NCBI RefSeq assembly: GCF_963677845.1
Contig: NZ_OY782498.1
Coordinates: 630,001-694,000, forward strand
Direction: 5' to 3'
Source: an uncultured Pseudodesulfovibrio sp.
GTDB taxonomy: Bacteria > Desulfobacterota > Desulfovibrionia > Desulfovibrionales > Desulfovibrionaceae
DNA length: 64,000 bases
Shown: piece by piece, positions 20,085 to 30,935 of the stretch
Layout: each line of letters starts with the position of its first letter
How positions within the stretch are numbered: position 1 is the stretch's first letter
Translations under genes and position numbers: made by a program
Notes under the pieces: model-generated
Database searches by the model: none
Told to the model about the DNA's origin: nothing
The model's input: only the letters and a program-made list of their open reading frames with translations

Positions 20085-21061
20085 CCTTTGTTTTGTATCA
20101 AGAATTGAGCGGCTCGTTTTTCAGACCAATACACATTATTCCCGCCATTGAGCACAAATCCGACATGTCCTCCGTGTTCCGGTATTTCCAGAAACACATT
20201 CGGGTTGGCCTTGGCTTCGTGGAGCGGATAACATTCCGGCCCTAGAAAAGGGTCGTCCTGCGCATTGACGAGCAGGGTCGGGATGCGGATGTCCTTGAGA
20301 AATTGAAGGCAGCTTGAACGGGCGTAATAGTCCGCAGCATCTTTGAATCCATTAGAAGGTGCAGTGAATCTATCGTCGAAATCCCGGAGCGTTTTAATAC
20401 CTCGCAGCTGTGTTGGGTCAATTTCGTTTGGGAAACGGTTCCCTTTTTCTCGAATGGTCCGACGCAGTCCTCGCATGAAATATTCAAAATAAATATGCCG
20501 GGAAGGCAGGGCAATCACTCGTTCCGTCGCGTCCAGATCACAGGGGACGGAAAACGTGGCTGCGGAAATGACTTGTGGTGGAATACGGTCAGGTTTTTCT
20601 CCCAGATATTTGAGAATCTGGTTGCCGCCCATGGAAAATCCTATGAGGCTGATTTCGTCATATCGGCCTGTGGAAAGGCAGTGTGTAATGACCGCGTGCA
20701 GATCATTGGTTTCACCAGAGTGGTAGGAGCGCGGCAATCTATTTGGCTCATCACCGCATCCGCGTTGGCACCAGCAGGCAACGTCAAAGCCGAGGCCCGT
20801 GAACATGTGGGCCATGCCGAGTATATATTTTTTGCGTGCATGTCCCTCCAGTCCGTGGCTGACGATGACCAGTTTACGTGTTTCACCGATGCGGGAATGG
20901 TGCCAGTCGAAATCCAGAAAATCGGTATCCGGTAGTTCAATGCGTTCTCGCATGGGAGCCGTGATCGGTGTCAGCCTGAACAGGGGGGGGGAGAGCGTGG
21001 CGATGTTGCCGAAGCGAAATGGAAAGGGCGGTTGATACTCGGGGGTTGGCAGTATTGGCAT
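20081..21061 (-). CDS. YheT-family alpha/beta hydrolase
   Basis: A 326-residue hydrolase of the YheT/ABHD1-3 group. The nucleophile elbow is GFSMGGN, the oxyanion region VSHGLEGHARKKY, the acid lies in LLVNAQDDPFLG and the catalytic histidine in EHGGHVGFV. Enzymes of this group are esterases or lipases of poorly known substrate. It is convergent with the solute-binding gene and divergent from the M29 peptidase gene. The start at 21061 places the conserved N-terminal PPFPFRFGN region in frame. Confidence 0.9.
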   Translation of the reverse strand: MPILPTPEYQPPFPFRFGNIATLSPPLFRLTPITAPMRERIELPDTDFLDFDWHHSRIGETRKLVIVSHGLEGHARKKYILGMAHMFTGLGFDVACWCQRGCGDEPNRLPRSYHSGETNDLHAVITHCLSTGRYDEISLIGFSMGGNQILKYLGEKPDRIPPQVISAATFSVPCDLDATERVIALPSRHIYFEYFMRGLRRTIREKGNRFPNEIDPTQLRGIKTLRDFDDRFTAPSNGFKDAADYYARSSCLQFLKDIRIPTLLVNAQDDPFLGPECYPLHEAKANPNVFLEIPEHGGHVGFVLNGGNNVYWSEKRAAQFLIQNKG

Positions 21062-21193
21062 GAGGATTGGTGTACGACCACACTAGATTGATGTCAAAAG
21101 CAATGTCTGTAATTGAAAAGAGTTGCTTGAATGAGAGTGGCTTTGTATTCTGTCGATCTGTGCCTGTAGGTGTGTCCAAAGCAAGGAGTTATT

Positions 21194-22399
21194 GTGTCGT
21201 TGTTTGATCAGGTTGATATGGAAAATTACGCGGAAGTTCTTCTCTGGGCTTTGGCTGAGACCAGAGAGAAGCCGTTAAAGAATAAGGATATCGTGCTGAT
21301 TCGGTATGATATCCCCGGACTCGCCCTGACCGAAGCGGTTTATTCTCGACTTATGGATATGCATCTTATGCCCGTGACCATGGCTATGCCTACCCCGTAC
21401 ATGGACATGGAGCGATATCTCAATTCCAGTTACGGTCAACTTTTATTCCAACAACCCGGACTGGCTGAACTCTATTCTCAAGTGGCCGGGATTATCACTG
21501 TTCTGGCTCCTGAGGACCTGACACATCTTCAGACCGTGGATCCGCGCACCATTGCCGAGGCCCGGCGGTCAGATGATTCCAATCGGCGTATACTGCAACG
21601 TCGCAAGCAATCCGGTGTGCTTGGTTGGACGACCTGCGTCTATCCTACCGAGGCCTTGGCTCAGGCTTCCGGTATGACTTTGGAGGAATATGCCACGGCT
21701 TTGAAACGTGCCTGTTGGTTGAATATGCCCAGTCCGGTCAAGGAGTGGAAGCGGCTTCAGCGTGAGGTCGGCGAGGTGTGTGATTGGCTTGATTCCATGG
21801 AAATAAATTCTTTGCGTGTGGAGTCCGAAGATATCAATCTCAAGGTGCCTGTTGGCAATAACCGGAAATTTGTCGGCGTGAGTGGGGGGAATATTCCGGG
21901 ATATGAAATATATTTCGCGCCCGATGCCCGCAAGGTGGAAGGCACCTACTACGCCGATCAAGCCTCGTTGCGGTACGGACATTTGGTGCTCGGTGCTTCT
22001 TTGGATTTTTCGGATGGTATCGCCGCCCGTGTAGAGGCGGAACGCGGACAGGTCTTTTTGCAAAATCAGATGTATTCAGATTCCGGCGCGCGGAGGGTGG
22101 GAGAATTCTCCCTGACAGATAAACGATTTTCTCGCGTGGATAAATTCATGGCTCATACTTTGCTGGATGAGAATTATGGTGGCGACAATGGTAATTGTCA
22201 CATCGCGCTTGGTGGTTCTGTTGTGGAAAGCTTTACTGGTCCATCCGAAATGTTGACCCCGGAGTTGGAATATGAACTTGGTTTTAACTCCTCGGATATG
22301 CACTGGGATTTGGTGAACACCCAGCCAAAACGAGTCACCGCAAGGCTTAAGAGTGGAGAACCCAAGTTAATTTATGAGAATGGGGCTTTTCATTTTTAA
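21194..22399 (+). CDS. Aminopeptidase, M29 (thermophilic aminopeptidase) family
   Basis: A 401-residue cytoplasmic metallo-aminopeptidase. Family landmarks are the opening DQVDMENYAEVLLWAL, the central VGNNRKFVGVSGGNIPG-like substrate region, GNCHIALGG, and SSDMHWDLVNT, which carries the His-x-Asp metal ligands. The chosen GTG at 21194 lies five bases after AAGGAG; the ATG at 21170 would add eight residues and has no ribosome site. No operon partner. The peptide preference is not evident. Confidence 0.88.
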   Translation: MSLFDQVDMENYAEVLLWALAETREKPLKNKDIVLIRYDIPGLALTEAVYSRLMDMHLMPVTMAMPTPYMDMERYLNSSYGQLLFQQPGLAELYSQVAGIITVLAPEDLTHLQTVDPRTIAEARRSDDSNRRILQRRKQSGVLGWTTCVYPTEALAQASGMTLEEYATALKRACWLNMPSPVKEWKRLQREVGEVCDWLDSMEINSLRVESEDINLKVPVGNNRKFVGVSGGNIPGYEIYFAPDARKVEGTYYADQASLRYGHLVLGASLDFSDGIAARVEAERGQVFLQNQMYSDSGARRVGEFSLTDKRFSRVDKFMAHTLLDENYGGDNGNCHIALGGSVVESFTGPSEMLTPELEYELGFNSSDMHWDLVNTQPKRVTARLKSGEPKLIYENGAFHF

Positions 22400-22552
22400 G
22401 AGTAATGCTTTGAGTTTGTCGATTCTATCTGTGCTTGGTCATATTCTTATATAAAAGACCATTGACAACCTTTTCCACATGCTTATTTTCCCATCACGCC
22501 TCGCTTTTGTCGGGGCCTTTTCATGATAAATCACGCTTTGTAAGGATGATAC

Positions 22553-23176
22553 ATGACCAAAGATAAAAACAACGAAGTCCCTATCACCGGTCTTTATGAT
22601 GATGAAGGGAAGATTTTTAACGAAGCACAGGGTGAAAATCTTGATGCTACCGATGAGGTTGGCGAAGAAGAGGCTACGGAAGTCTCCCTGAGTCAGGAAG
22701 AATTGCATGCGCTGTGTCTTGAATCCGTTTGTCCCGAATGTGATGTGTTCAAGGAAGCCGAAGGAATTCGTCTTCGCGCCTTGGCAGATGCTGAAAACGT
22801 CAAGAAACGTTTGTTTCGGGAAAACGAGGAAATGAAGAAGTATGCAGGTGAGTCTGTTTTGGCCGACCTGCTGCCTGTTCTGGACAATCTTGATCTCGCC
22901 TTGGCTCATACCGGGAACTTAGACGACGCCTGCAAAAATTTTGTTATCGGCGTGGATATGACCCGCAAGCTGTTTCTCGATGCAGTGAAAGGACATGGAC
23001 TGGAAGCCGTACCTGTGTCTGTCGGCAGTGATTTTGACCCGGAAGTCCATGAGGCCGTGGGAACTGTGCAGGAACCAAAGCTTGCTGACAACCAGATAGC
23101 TCAGATTGTTCAGGGCGGTTACCTGTTGAAGGGACGTCTTATTCGTCCTGCCAAGGTTATGGTCAACAAGGCATAG
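22553..23176 (+). CDS. grpE: Nucleotide exchange factor GrpE
   Basis: A 207-residue DnaK co-chaperone that releases ADP. An acidic N-terminal tail leads to the long coiled coil (EGIRLRALADAENVKKRLFRENEEMKKYA) and the C-terminal beta wing with FDPEVHEAVGTV and GGYLLKGRLIRPAKVMVNK. It lies 120 bases upstream of dnaK on the same strand, the standard grpE-dnaK pairing. An unusual feature is the CPEC motif before the coil (ESVCPECDVFKE). No CIRCE element was recognised upstream. Confidence 0.96.
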   Translation: MTKDKNNEVPITGLYDDEGKIFNEAQGENLDATDEVGEEEATEVSLSQEELHALCLESVCPECDVFKEAEGIRLRALADAENVKKRLFRENEEMKKYAGESVLADLLPVLDNLDLALAHTGNLDDACKNFVIGVDMTRKLFLDAVKGHGLEAVPVSVGSDFDPEVHEAVGTVQEPKLADNQIAQIVQGGYLLKGRLIRPAKVMVNKA

Positions 23177-23296
23177 ACAATATTTTTTTGACGCTGAAGC
23201 TCTTTACAAGGCCGAATGCGTACTTATTGAACAGAGTAACGGAAAAAAACGTCGATAACGACTATTTCAATAGAAGATTTGAGGAGGACATACATA

Positions 23297-25228
23297 ATGG
23301 GTAAGATCATAGGAATCGATCTTGGAACTACCAACTCCTGCGTTTACGTCATGGAAGGTAAGGATCCAAAATGCGTCACTAACCCCGAGGGTGGGCGTAC
23401 TACGCCGTCCGTCGTGGCCTTTACTGACAAGGAACGTCTGGTGGGCGACATCGCCAAACGCCAGTCCGTCACCAATCCCGAGAAGACCGTGTTTGCCATC
23501 AAGCGCATGATGGGCCGTCAGGCTGATGCGCCTGAGGTCAAGAAATGGCAGAAACACTGTCCGTACGATATCGTGTCCGGTAACGGCAACGATGCATGGG
23601 TTGAGATTGGCGGTAAAAAATATTCTCCGCCGGAAGTTTCCGCCATCATTCTTCAGAAGTTGAAGAAAGATGCCGAAATTTATCTGGGTGAAGATGTCAC
23701 TGAAGCGGTCATCACCGTGCCCGCATATTTCAATGACTCCCAGCGTCAGGCTACCAAGGACGCAGGCAAGATTGCCGGCCTTGAAGTCAAGCGCATCATC
23801 AACGAGCCGACCGCCGCATCTTTGGCCTATGGTTTCGACAAGAAAGCCAACGAAAAAATCGCGGTCTTTGACCTCGGTGGTGGTACTTTTGATATTTCCA
23901 TTCTGGAAGTCGGCGACAACGTCGTGGAAGTTCGCGCCACCAACGGCGACACTTTCCTCGGCGGTGAAGATTTCGACCATCGTATCATTGAATACTTGGT
24001 GGACGAGTTCAAGAAAGAAAACGGCATTGATCTGTCTCAGGACCGTATGGCCCTGCAGCGCCTCAAGGAAGCCGCGGAGAAAGCCAAGCACGAGCTGTCT
24101 TCTTCCGTTGAAACCGAGGTCAATCTGCCTTTTATTACCGCAGATCAGAACGGTCCCAAGCACATGATGGTTAAAATCAGCCGTAGCAAGTTGGAAAAGC
24201 TTGTTGAGGATCTGGTTGAACGGACTGTTGCACCGTGCAAAAAAGCACTGAAAGATGCCGGTTTGTCCGCATCTGATATCGACGAAGTCATTCTCGTCGG
24301 TGGTATGACCCGTATGCCTCTGGTGCAGGAAAAGGTGAAGTCCTTCTTCGGCAAAGAGCCTAACCGCTCCGTGAACCCGGACGAAGTCGTTTCCATGGGC
24401 GCTGCCATTCAGGGCGGTATCCTGGCTGGTGATGTCAAGGACGTATTGCTTCTCGACGTGACTCCGTTGTCCCTCGGCATTGAGACCATGGGCGGCGTGA
24501 TGACTCATCTGATTGAGCGTAATACCACTATCCCGACCAAGAAGTCCCAGGTGTTCACTACTGCGGCTGAAAATCAGCCTTCCGTGTCCATCCGAGTCTT
24601 CCAGGGTGAGCGTCCCATGTCTGCGGATAACAAGCTGCTTGGCAACTTTGAGTTGTCTGGTTTGCCGCCGGCACCGCGTGGCGTACCCCAGATTGAAGTT
24701 TCCTTTGACATTGATGCCAACGGTATCGTGCATGTCAACGCCAAGGATATGGGCACCGGACGTGAACAGTCCATCCAGATCACCGCTTCTTCCGGCCTGT
24801 CCGATGAAGAGATCGATCAGATGGTCAAGGACGCCGAGTCTCATGCCGATGAAGATAAGAAGAAGCAGGAACTCATTGAGATGCGCAATCAGGCTGATAC
24901 GCTGATCTACACCTCCGAAAAGTCCATGCGCGACCTCGGCGATAAGGTGGACACCGAGTTGAAGGCTGACATTGAATCCAAGGTTGAGGCTTTGAAAAAG
25001 GCTCTTGAGACCGACGATGCAGATGAGATCAAGGCCAAGACCGATGAGTTGTCACAAAGTTCTCACAAGCTGGCTGAGCAATTGTACGCCCAGCAGAACG
25101 CTGAAGGCGCAGGTCCCGACATGGGTGCCGGTGCTGCTGGCGCAGCCGGAGCAGCTGGTGGCGACGCCGGTGGAGCTCCCAAGGATGACGACGATGTAGT
25201 CGACGCCGACTACACCGAAGTCAAGTAG
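23297..25228 (+). CDS. dnaK: Molecular chaperone DnaK (Hsp70)
   Basis: 643 residues. The ATPase domain starts [20 protein letters not shown] and has [13 protein letters not shown] and [11 protein letters not shown]; the substrate domain has [14 protein letters not shown]; the C-terminus is a Gly/Ala linker ending [21 protein letters not shown] lies nine bases before ATG 23297; an upstream in-frame start at 23279 overlaps this site and is rejected. Functions with grpE upstream and the J-protein CbpA at 13.8 kb. A strong terminator follows. Confidence 0.99.
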   Translation: MGKIIGIDLGTTNSCVYVMEGKDPKCVTNPEGGRTTPSVVAFTDKERLVGDIAKRQSVTNPEKTVFAIKRMMGRQADAPEVKKWQKHCPYDIVSGNGNDAWVEIGGKKYSPPEVSAIILQKLKKDAEIYLGEDVTEAVITVPAYFNDSQRQATKDAGKIAGLEVKRIINEPTAASLAYGFDKKANEKIAVFDLGGGTFDISILEVGDNVVEVRATNGDTFLGGEDFDHRIIEYLVDEFKKENGIDLSQDRMALQRLKEAAEKAKHELSSSVETEVNLPFITADQNGPKHMMVKISRSKLEKLVEDLVERTVAPCKKALKDAGLSASDIDEVILVGGMTRMPLVQEKVKSFFGKEPNRSVNPDEVVSMGAAIQGGILAGDVKDVLLLDVTPLSLGIETMGGVMTHLIERNTTIPTKKSQVFTTAAENQPSVSIRVFQGERPMSADNKLLGNFELSGLPPAPRGVPQIEVSFDIDANGIVHVNAKDMGTGREQSIQITASSGLSDEEIDQMVKDAESHADEDKKKQELIEMRNQADTLIYTSEKSMRDLGDKVDTELKADIESKVEALKKALETDDADEIKAKTDELSQSSHKLAEQLYAQQNAEGAGPDMGAGAAGAAGAAGGDAGGAPKDDDDVVDADYTEVK

Positions 25229-25259
25229 CTTGCCTTAGAAGCTCAAGCAAAGTATAGAT

Positions 25260-25295
25260 TACCCGGCCCGTCATTCACGGGCCGGGTTTTTTTTA
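25260..25295 (+). terminator. Intrinsic terminator after dnaK
   Basis: ACCCGGCCCGT and ACGGGCCGGGT pair around CATTC and are followed by a run of eight T. It isolates grpE-dnaK from the LpoA-like gene. Confidence 0.9.
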
Positions 25296-25318
25296 TTAGG
25301 CTGCTTAATCCGGCTTTT

Positions 25319-27406
25319 ATGGAACATACGATGCACCGAACATATTTTTCCGATATTCCTCGATTCTTTGTCGTTCTCATTCTGTTGACGGTTCTTGCTT
25401 GGGGCTGTGCTCCCATGCAGCAGTCAGTCAAGAGTGTGGACATGCTTTCTACACCCAATTTGCTCATGGAAGCTGATGCTGCGTGGGGCGCGAAACAGTA
25501 TGAAAGTACTGAACTGTATTACGCCGCCGCATTGGAGCGACAAGACCTTGTACGGAGTGAGTTGCCGTTGGTTTATGGTCGTCTTGCTGAATCCGCTTAC
25601 AGAAATGGACATTACCATCAGGCGCGGATCGCCTTGGAGAAGTGGGCCAATCAGGATACTTCAGCTCTTGAGCTTGTTTCCTGGGAGACCACCTATCTCA
25701 ATACAATGGCCGCACTTGGTAAGACAGAACGGCTGCGTAATCATCTCAAATGGGTACAGGACAGTACGAAAACACCATGGGCGACCAAGCAGGTCGTGGC
25801 GCTGTGGTATAGTGATTATTTCAGAAAGATGGATGATCCTGAGCGTTCCCTTGATGTGCTGAGCGAATATTATCAACAGGCACCGGAACCTTCTGCCAAG
25901 GCCGGTTTTGAGTTGGCATTGAGGGAACAGCTGACAGAGAGTTCAGAGAGCGAAATCGAAACGTTATTCAAGGTTGTTGATACGACAAACCAATGGCAGT
26001 TTCCCTACGCCCTCGTTGCCTTTGAGCAGGGAGTACGAACCGCTGTTGATGCCGATACATGGTCCACAGCTTGGCGTACCATGCGCAATTTGACGACCAA
26101 GAGTTCCTTGGTTGATACGATGTCGCTGGAGAACATACTGATCGACTTGGAAGCTCGTTACGGTGTGCCTCGTATTGGATTGGCTTTGGCTTTGCCCATT
26201 ACCGGACCATACGCCAAAGTCGGTGTGAAAATTTTGCGTGGTGCAGGTTTGGCGCAATGGCGTTTAGCACAAGACGATGTAGAAGTTGATCTGCGAGTTA
26301 TCAATACCGAGATTCCGGGTTGGCAGGATCGGCTAGCCGAACTCCCCAGCCATTATTCAGTTGTGGGTGGCCCGTTGCGAGTAAGCGCTTTCAAGCAATT
26401 ATATGAGAAAGAAAACCCGGATCAGAGCGTGCTCAAGGAACGGGCTGTTTTCACTTTTATGTCTTCTTTGGGGGATTTGACCGAAGGGCGTGACGCTTGG
26501 CGTTTCTTTGCCAGTCGGAATGATGAAGTGCGCAGTCTTGTCTCCATGGCCGTGGATGAACTTGGTATTACTGATTTGGCTGTTTTTTATCCTGAAGAAA
26601 AATTTGGTCGGGCCATGGCCGAGACCTTTTATCGTGAAGCGACTCCGTTGGGCGGCCGAATTAAGGGGATGCAGTCGTATCCACCGAAGGATCTCAAGAA
26701 GTGGAGCAAGCGCGTAGGCAAGCTGCTGAATGTGCCTGCAGACTTTAGCGAGAACAAGGATGTGCCTCTCGAGATGCCGGACTTTGGTGCTGTGTTCATC
26801 CCGGATGGTTGGCGTCAGGCGCAAACCTTGCTTCCAAATTTCTTTTTTTACGAGGGAGATCAACTTGTCTTTCTCGGTCCCGGTTTGTGGAGTCGGGCCT
26901 TGGATACAGCCAAGGGCATTGATGAACATTACTACCGCCTTGCCGTGTGTCCCGGTGCATGGTGGGAACATTCCGATGGAGGCCGCGCCCTTCAAAATGC
27001 GTTGACCGAAGAAGGGTTGGGGCAGGCTGATTTTTGGGTTGCTCTCGGATATGATTTTATACGATTTGCCGGTCGGTTAGGCTCCTTGCCTTCCAACTGG
27101 ACGGGCAGAGATGTCAATTCAAGAATTCATGCCGCTCAAGATATGGATTTCAGTATTGCCCCGCTCATGTGGAATGATTCTGGTGTTGCCAGTCAGGATC
27201 TGTATCTTTTCAGTCCAGTGCGCAACGGCAAAAGGCTTATCAATGCCGAGAAGATTACCAGCCGGATCAATCAGGCTGCTGCCCGACGTGAAAAACGTAT
27301 GGGTGCCTATGAAAAACGGATGAAGGAACAAGGGTACAAGCTGTCCGAAGACGGGCAGTGGATTACCATTGAAGAAAAGACCCCGGATATGCCGCCCGAA
27401 CTATAG
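25319..27406 (+). CDS. LpoA-like lipoprotein (penicillin-binding protein activator family)
   Basis: 695 residues. A hydrophobic N-terminus ends in a lipobox-like LAWGC, suggesting lipid anchoring. Residues about 45-270 are helical with TPR-like periodicity ([32 protein letters not shown]). From about 285 a type I periplasmic-binding fold begins at [18 protein letters not shown] and runs to about 650, ending in a Lys/Glu-rich tail. This TPR plus binding-fold layout is that of LpoA, the outer-membrane activator of the cell-wall synthase PBP1A. ATG 25331, preceded by GGAA, is an alternative start. No penicillin-binding protein gene is nearby, so the role is by family only. Confidence 0.82.
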   Translation: MEHTMHRTYFSDIPRFFVVLILLTVLAWGCAPMQQSVKSVDMLSTPNLLMEADAAWGAKQYESTELYYAAALERQDLVRSELPLVYGRLAESAYRNGHYHQARIALEKWANQDTSALELVSWETTYLNTMAALGKTERLRNHLKWVQDSTKTPWATKQVVALWYSDYFRKMDDPERSLDVLSEYYQQAPEPSAKAGFELALREQLTESSESEIETLFKVVDTTNQWQFPYALVAFEQGVRTAVDADTWSTAWRTMRNLTTKSSLVDTMSLENILIDLEARYGVPRIGLALALPITGPYAKVGVKILRGAGLAQWRLAQDDVEVDLRVINTEIPGWQDRLAELPSHYSVVGGPLRVSAFKQLYEKENPDQSVLKERAVFTFMSSLGDLTEGRDAWRFFASRNDEVRSLVSMAVDELGITDLAVFYPEEKFGRAMAETFYREATPLGGRIKGMQSYPPKDLKKWSKRVGKLLNVPADFSENKDVPLEMPDFGAVFIPDGWRQAQTLLPNFFFYEGDQLVFLGPGLWSRALDTAKGIDEHYYRLAVCPGAWWEHSDGGRALQNALTEEGLGQADFWVALGYDFIRFAGRLGSLPSNWTGRDVNSRIHAAQDMDFSIAPLMWNDSGVASQDLYLFSPVRNGKRLINAEKITSRINQAAARREKRMGAYEKRMKEQGYKLSEDGQWITIEEKTPDMPPEL

Positions 27407-27431
27407 GGCTTTTGGATATAAGGAGAAACAC

Positions 27432-27716
27432 ATGAAAATCAGTCCCGAAGAAGTGGCCAAGGTTGCACGGCTTTCCCGTCTCGACCTGCCTCAGGACAAG
27501 CTTGAGCTGTTCGCTGGACAGCTCGGAGATATTCTCAGTTACATGGACAAGCTCGGAGAATTGGATACGGAAGCCGTGGAACCCATGTATAGCCCGGTCA
27601 AGCACACCACCGTTCTGCGTAAGGACGAAGTTCGAAAGGACTTCACTCGTGACGAAGTGCTTTCCAATGCGCCGGAGCAGGACGGACAGTTCTTCATTGT
27701 CCCACGAATCGTATAA
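27432..27716 (+). CDS. gatC: Asp/Glu-tRNA amidotransferase subunit C
   Basis: The 94-residue small subunit of the GatCAB complex that amidates misacylated Glu-tRNA(Gln) or Asp-tRNA(Asn). Family features: [12 protein letters not shown] start, [18 protein letters not shown], and the C-terminal FIVPRIV. ATG 27432 follows AAGGAG by six bases. gatA starts 26 bases downstream; gatB is not in the window. Confidence 0.95.
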   Translation: MKISPEEVAKVARLSRLDLPQDKLELFAGQLGDILSYMDKLGELDTEAVEPMYSPVKHTTVLRKDEVRKDFTRDEVLSNAPEQDGQFFIVPRIV

Positions 27717-27742
27717 ACTACTTGATATATTCAGGATTGATT

Positions 27743-29200
27743 ATGTCTGATCTCTATACAAAGACACTCTCCGAAGTGGCTGAAAAGCTGCAATCCGGTG
27801 AATTGAAGGCCGTTGAGGCCGTCAGGAATTGCCTTGATCGCATTGAGGCTACCGAACCCAAGGTCAAAGCCCTTATTACCGTGACCGGTGATGAGGCATT
27901 GCAGTTGGCGGAAGCCATGGACAGTGAAGGTCCCGACGCGAGCAAATCGTTGTGGGGCGTTCCCATCGTGCTCAAGGATCTTCTTGCCACCAAGGGTATT
28001 CGGACTACCTGCGCTTCCAAAATACTCGATAATTTTGTGCCGTTTTATGATGCTACAGCTGTTGCCAAGTTGCGCGAGGCCGGTGCCATTATTATCGGCA
28101 AGGCCAATATGGATGAATTCGCCATGGGGTCTTCCACTGAAAATTCCGCATTTTTCCAGACCGGCAACCCGTGGGATACTGATCGTGTTCCCGGTGGATC
28201 GTCCGGTGGTTCCGGTGCGACTGTTGCCGCAGGCCAGTGCTATGCTGCTCTTGGTACGGATACCGGTGGCTCCATCCGTCTGCCTGCTTCTTTTTGCGGC
28301 ATCGTTGGACTTAAGCCGACTTATGGTCGTATTTCACGGTTCGGCCTGATCGCTTATGGGTCTTCACTTGACCAGATTGGTCCCATGACCCGTAGTGTCG
28401 AAGACGCTGCCCGCATGCTGCAGGTTATGGCCGGACATGATCCCAAGGATTCCACTTCCGTGGACGTGGATGTGCCGGATTATCTGGCCGCATTGGGGCG
28501 TGAGAATTTGGACGGTGTGACCATAGGTTTGCCCGAGGAATACTGGGGTGAAGGGCTAGATGCCGAAGTCGAAGAAGCATGTAAGGCTGCCGTCACCAAG
28601 ATGGAAGCATTGGGTGCCAAGACCGTACCTGTGAAGCTGTCGCTGACAGATTACGCTATTGCGACCTATTACATTATCGCCATGGCAGAGGCTTCAAGCA
28701 ACTTGTCACGGTTTGATGGTGTGCGGTTCGGGCATCGTAACAAGGATGCTGCGGAACTTATCGATATGTATACCTCCAGCCGGACTGAAGGGTTTGGTGA
28801 TGAAGTGCAGCGTCGTATTATTATGGGAACTTACGTGCTTTCCAGCGGTTATTATGACGCATACTACAACAAGGCCGCCAAGGTTCGTCGTCTCTTGCGT
28901 GAAGATTTCGACAAGGCGTTTGAGCAATGCGATCTTATTGCTGGCCCGGTATGCCCGACCACGGCCTTCAAGGCTGGCGACAAGGCCGACCCGTTGCAGA
29001 TGTACCTGATGGATATTTTTACCATTTCAGCCAACATGGCAGGGTTGCCCGGTATGAGTTTGCCCGTAGGACTTGGCAAGGATTCCGGCATGCCTGTAGG
29101 TCTTCAGTTCATGGGACCTGCATTTTGTGAAGCGGACATGCTTTCCGTCACAGAGTGTCTTGAACGGAATCTTGATCCCATGCCCATGGCTGATTTGTAA
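27743..29200 (+). CDS. gatA: Asp/Glu-tRNA amidotransferase subunit A
   Basis: Glutaminase subunit of GatCAB, 485 residues. The amidase signature with the Ser-cisSer-Lys triad is complete: Lys in [12 protein letters not shown], the Gly/Ser loop [15 protein letters not shown] and the nucleophile region [29 protein letters not shown] is the usual GatA element. An in-frame ATG at 27722 lies upstream without a ribosome site; ATG 27743 opens the family sequence [11 protein letters not shown]. Co-transcribed with gatC and followed by a terminator. Confidence 0.97.
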   Translation: MSDLYTKTLSEVAEKLQSGELKAVEAVRNCLDRIEATEPKVKALITVTGDEALQLAEAMDSEGPDASKSLWGVPIVLKDLLATKGIRTTCASKILDNFVPFYDATAVAKLREAGAIIIGKANMDEFAMGSSTENSAFFQTGNPWDTDRVPGGSSGGSGATVAAGQCYAALGTDTGGSIRLPASFCGIVGLKPTYGRISRFGLIAYGSSLDQIGPMTRSVEDAARMLQVMAGHDPKDSTSVDVDVPDYLAALGRENLDGVTIGLPEEYWGEGLDAEVEEACKAAVTKMEALGAKTVPVKLSLTDYAIATYYIIAMAEASSNLSRFDGVRFGHRNKDAAELIDMYTSSRTEGFGDEVQRRIIMGTYVLSSGYYDAYYNKAAKVRRLLREDFDKAFEQCDLIAGPVCPTTAFKAGDKADPLQMYLMDIFTISANMAGLPGMSLPVGLGKDSGMPVGLQFMGPAFCEADMLSVTECLERNLDPMPMADL

Positions 29201-29221
29201 GCATACACATACTGTTGAGAT

Positions 29222-29257
29222 AGCCGGTTGTGAGCGTTGCTTTACAACCGGCTTTTT
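29222..29257 (+). terminator. Intrinsic terminator after gatA
   Basis: AGCCGGTTGT (29222-29231) pairs exactly with ACAACCGGCT (29244-29253), followed by TTTTT. Confidence 0.85.
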
Positions 29258-29326
29258 CATTTGAATTACCTGTGGTAAAAGTGTGCTGAAGGTTTATTTT
29301 TTTAGCGTGAGGCTGGAGATATTTTT

Positions 29327-30367
29327 ATGACAATCGCCGTTGCCGTATCAGGAGGCATGGACAGCCTGCTTGCTTTGGCTCTGCTCAAGGAGCAGGGGCA
29401 TGATCTTATGGCTGTGCACGGCCATTTTTTGCCGCCGTCATCTGCTTGGGGTAAGGTTGAAGATGGACTGTCGGCTGTGTGCGAACGTCTTGATATTCCC
29501 TTCCATGCGCTTGATTTACACGAAGAATTTGAAAAGCGGGTGGTCGCTCCTTTTGAGGCGGACTATCGAGCTGGCTTGACCCCTAACCCGTGTGCGTTGT
29601 GCAATCCGCGTATGAAGTTCGGGGTACTCTTTGATGCTGTTCGCGCTTTGGGGGCGGGCAGACTTGCAACTGGACATTATGTGCAGATGGAAGAGCGGGG
29701 CGAGTTGGGGCGTATGCTTGTGCGGGGTGCGGACAGTACCAAGGATCAGAGTTATTTCCTTTCACTTGTTCCCATTGAGACTTTGCGCCTGTCAGTGTTT
29801 CCTTTGGCGGAGACCTTGAAAAAAGATGTTCTCGCCATTTTGGCTGCTCAGGGATTGACGCCACCTGTTCCGGGAGAAAGTCAGGAAATCTGTTTTGTGC
29901 CCGATGATGATTATCAAGCTTTCCTTTCCGGGCGTGGTATCATGCCCGGACCGGGAGCTGCAGAACTCCCGGACGGCACAGTGGTCGGTGAACATCAGGG
30001 ATTGTGGCGGCATACGCAGGGGCAACGGCGCGGCTTGGGCATTCCGTGGCAGGAAGCCTTGTACGTACTGGACAAGGATGTGGCGCGGAATGTGCTCATT
30101 GTTGGGCCCAAGTCGGAGTTGGCATCGGATGGATGCGTGGCTGGTCTGGTCAATCTCATGACTGCTGTGAAGACGTGGCCTGAAGTTGTTATGGTCCAGA
30201 CGCGATATCGCCAGCAGGCCAAGCCGAGTCATGTGACTTTGGTCGATGGCAAATTGCAATTCGCATTTTTGGAACCCCACACGCGCCCAACACCGGGGCA
30301 GGTGGCCGCTGTTTACGATGATGACGGCGTTGTGCTCGGTGGTGGGGTCATAGAAAAACCGCTGTGA
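29327..30367 (+). CDS. mnmA: tRNA-specific 2-thiouridylase MnmA
   Basis: Thiolates U34 in the anticodon of Lys, Glu and Gln tRNAs. The 346 residues start with the PP-loop AVSGGMDSLLAL (the family usually has GGVDSS), contain NPCALCNPRMKFG with the first catalytic cysteine, ATGHY, KDQSYFL, SQEICFVPDDDY with the second cysteine, and TQGQRRGLGI. All functional residues are therefore present despite the variant PP-loop. The C-terminal beta domain ends GGGVIEKPL. Transcribed alone, tail-to-tail and directly abutting the TPR lipoprotein gene. Confidence 0.93.
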   Translation: MTIAVAVSGGMDSLLALALLKEQGHDLMAVHGHFLPPSSAWGKVEDGLSAVCERLDIPFHALDLHEEFEKRVVAPFEADYRAGLTPNPCALCNPRMKFGVLFDAVRALGAGRLATGHYVQMEERGELGRMLVRGADSTKDQSYFLSLVPIETLRLSVFPLAETLKKDVLAILAAQGLTPPVPGESQEICFVPDDDYQAFLSGRGIMPGPGAAELPDGTVVGEHQGLWRHTQGQRRGLGIPWQEALYVLDKDVARNVLIVGPKSELASDGCVAGLVNLMTAVKTWPEVVMVQTRYRQQAKPSHVTLVDGKLQFAFLEPHTRPTPGQVAAVYDDDGVVLGGGVIEKPL

Positions 30368-30925
30368 TTACCAGCGCGACGGGAGTATATCCGTGCGCTC
30401 GCGCATCTCTCGCTGGTAGCCGTCACTTCGATTCTTGTTCATGACTTCGTGAATCTTTTGAGCCGAGAGTTCCGGCTTTTCTTCCAGATATGCAGCAGAC
30501 CGTTGTACTTCGCTCGTCATCCGAAAGTTGTCCGGGTCGCGGTAGGATTTGAGCAGGGCGAATCCTTCGTCTCTTTTTCCCTGATATATACGTGTCAGGC
30601 CGAGATAATACGTTGCGTCTGGGTGGTTTGGGTATTTTTGCAAATTGGATTCAAAGGTTTGGCTTGCTGCGTCATAGTCGCCTTCGTTCATGGCGACGAC
30701 CGCTTTTTTGTTACTGGCATAGATGTCGTTTGGTCCGTTAGGAAGAAAATCCTTGTATGCGGTAAAGGCGACACCCGCACCGGTTTGTGCTCCAATACCG
30801 ACCCCGGTTCTCCCACCGCCAGTTCCGACTCCTATGCGAGAGGTGCCGGTATGCATGCCCACGCCTACGCTGGTATTACAGGAGCAGAGCAAGGCCAGCA
30901 GTACGATACAAAAAAGATAACGCAT
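30368..30925 (-). CDS. TPR lipoprotein with glycine-rich N-terminus
   Basis: 185 residues. The signal ends in LLCSC (Cys 16), so a lipoprotein is predicted. Residues 20-53 are a Gly/Thr-rich low-complexity segment with three GVG-type repeats (GVGMHTGTSRI, GVGTGGGRT, GVGIGAQTG). A short TPR-like unit follows (NEGDYDAASQTFESNLQKYPNHPDATYYLGLTRIYQG in pieces), then a charged C-terminus. Lies ten bases downstream of another TPR lipoprotein gene with similar second halves, so the two probably arose by duplication or act together. Function unknown. Confidence 0.85.
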   Translation of the reverse strand: MRYLFCIVLLALLCSCNTSVGVGMHTGTSRIGVGTGGGRTGVGIGAQTGAGVAFTAYKDFLPNGPNDIYASNKKAVVAMNEGDYDAASQTFESNLQKYPNHPDATYYLGLTRIYQGKRDEGFALLKSYRDPDNFRMTSEVQRSAAYLEEKPELSAQKIHEVMNKNRSDGYQREMRERTDILPSRW

Positions 30926-30935
30926 GGTTTTCTCC

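Noticed and set aside
23267..24844. A 525-codon open frame on the minus strand opposite dnaK
   Set aside because: It mirrors dnaK exactly, has no ribosome site or recognisable domain, and results from codon bias in a highly expressed gene.
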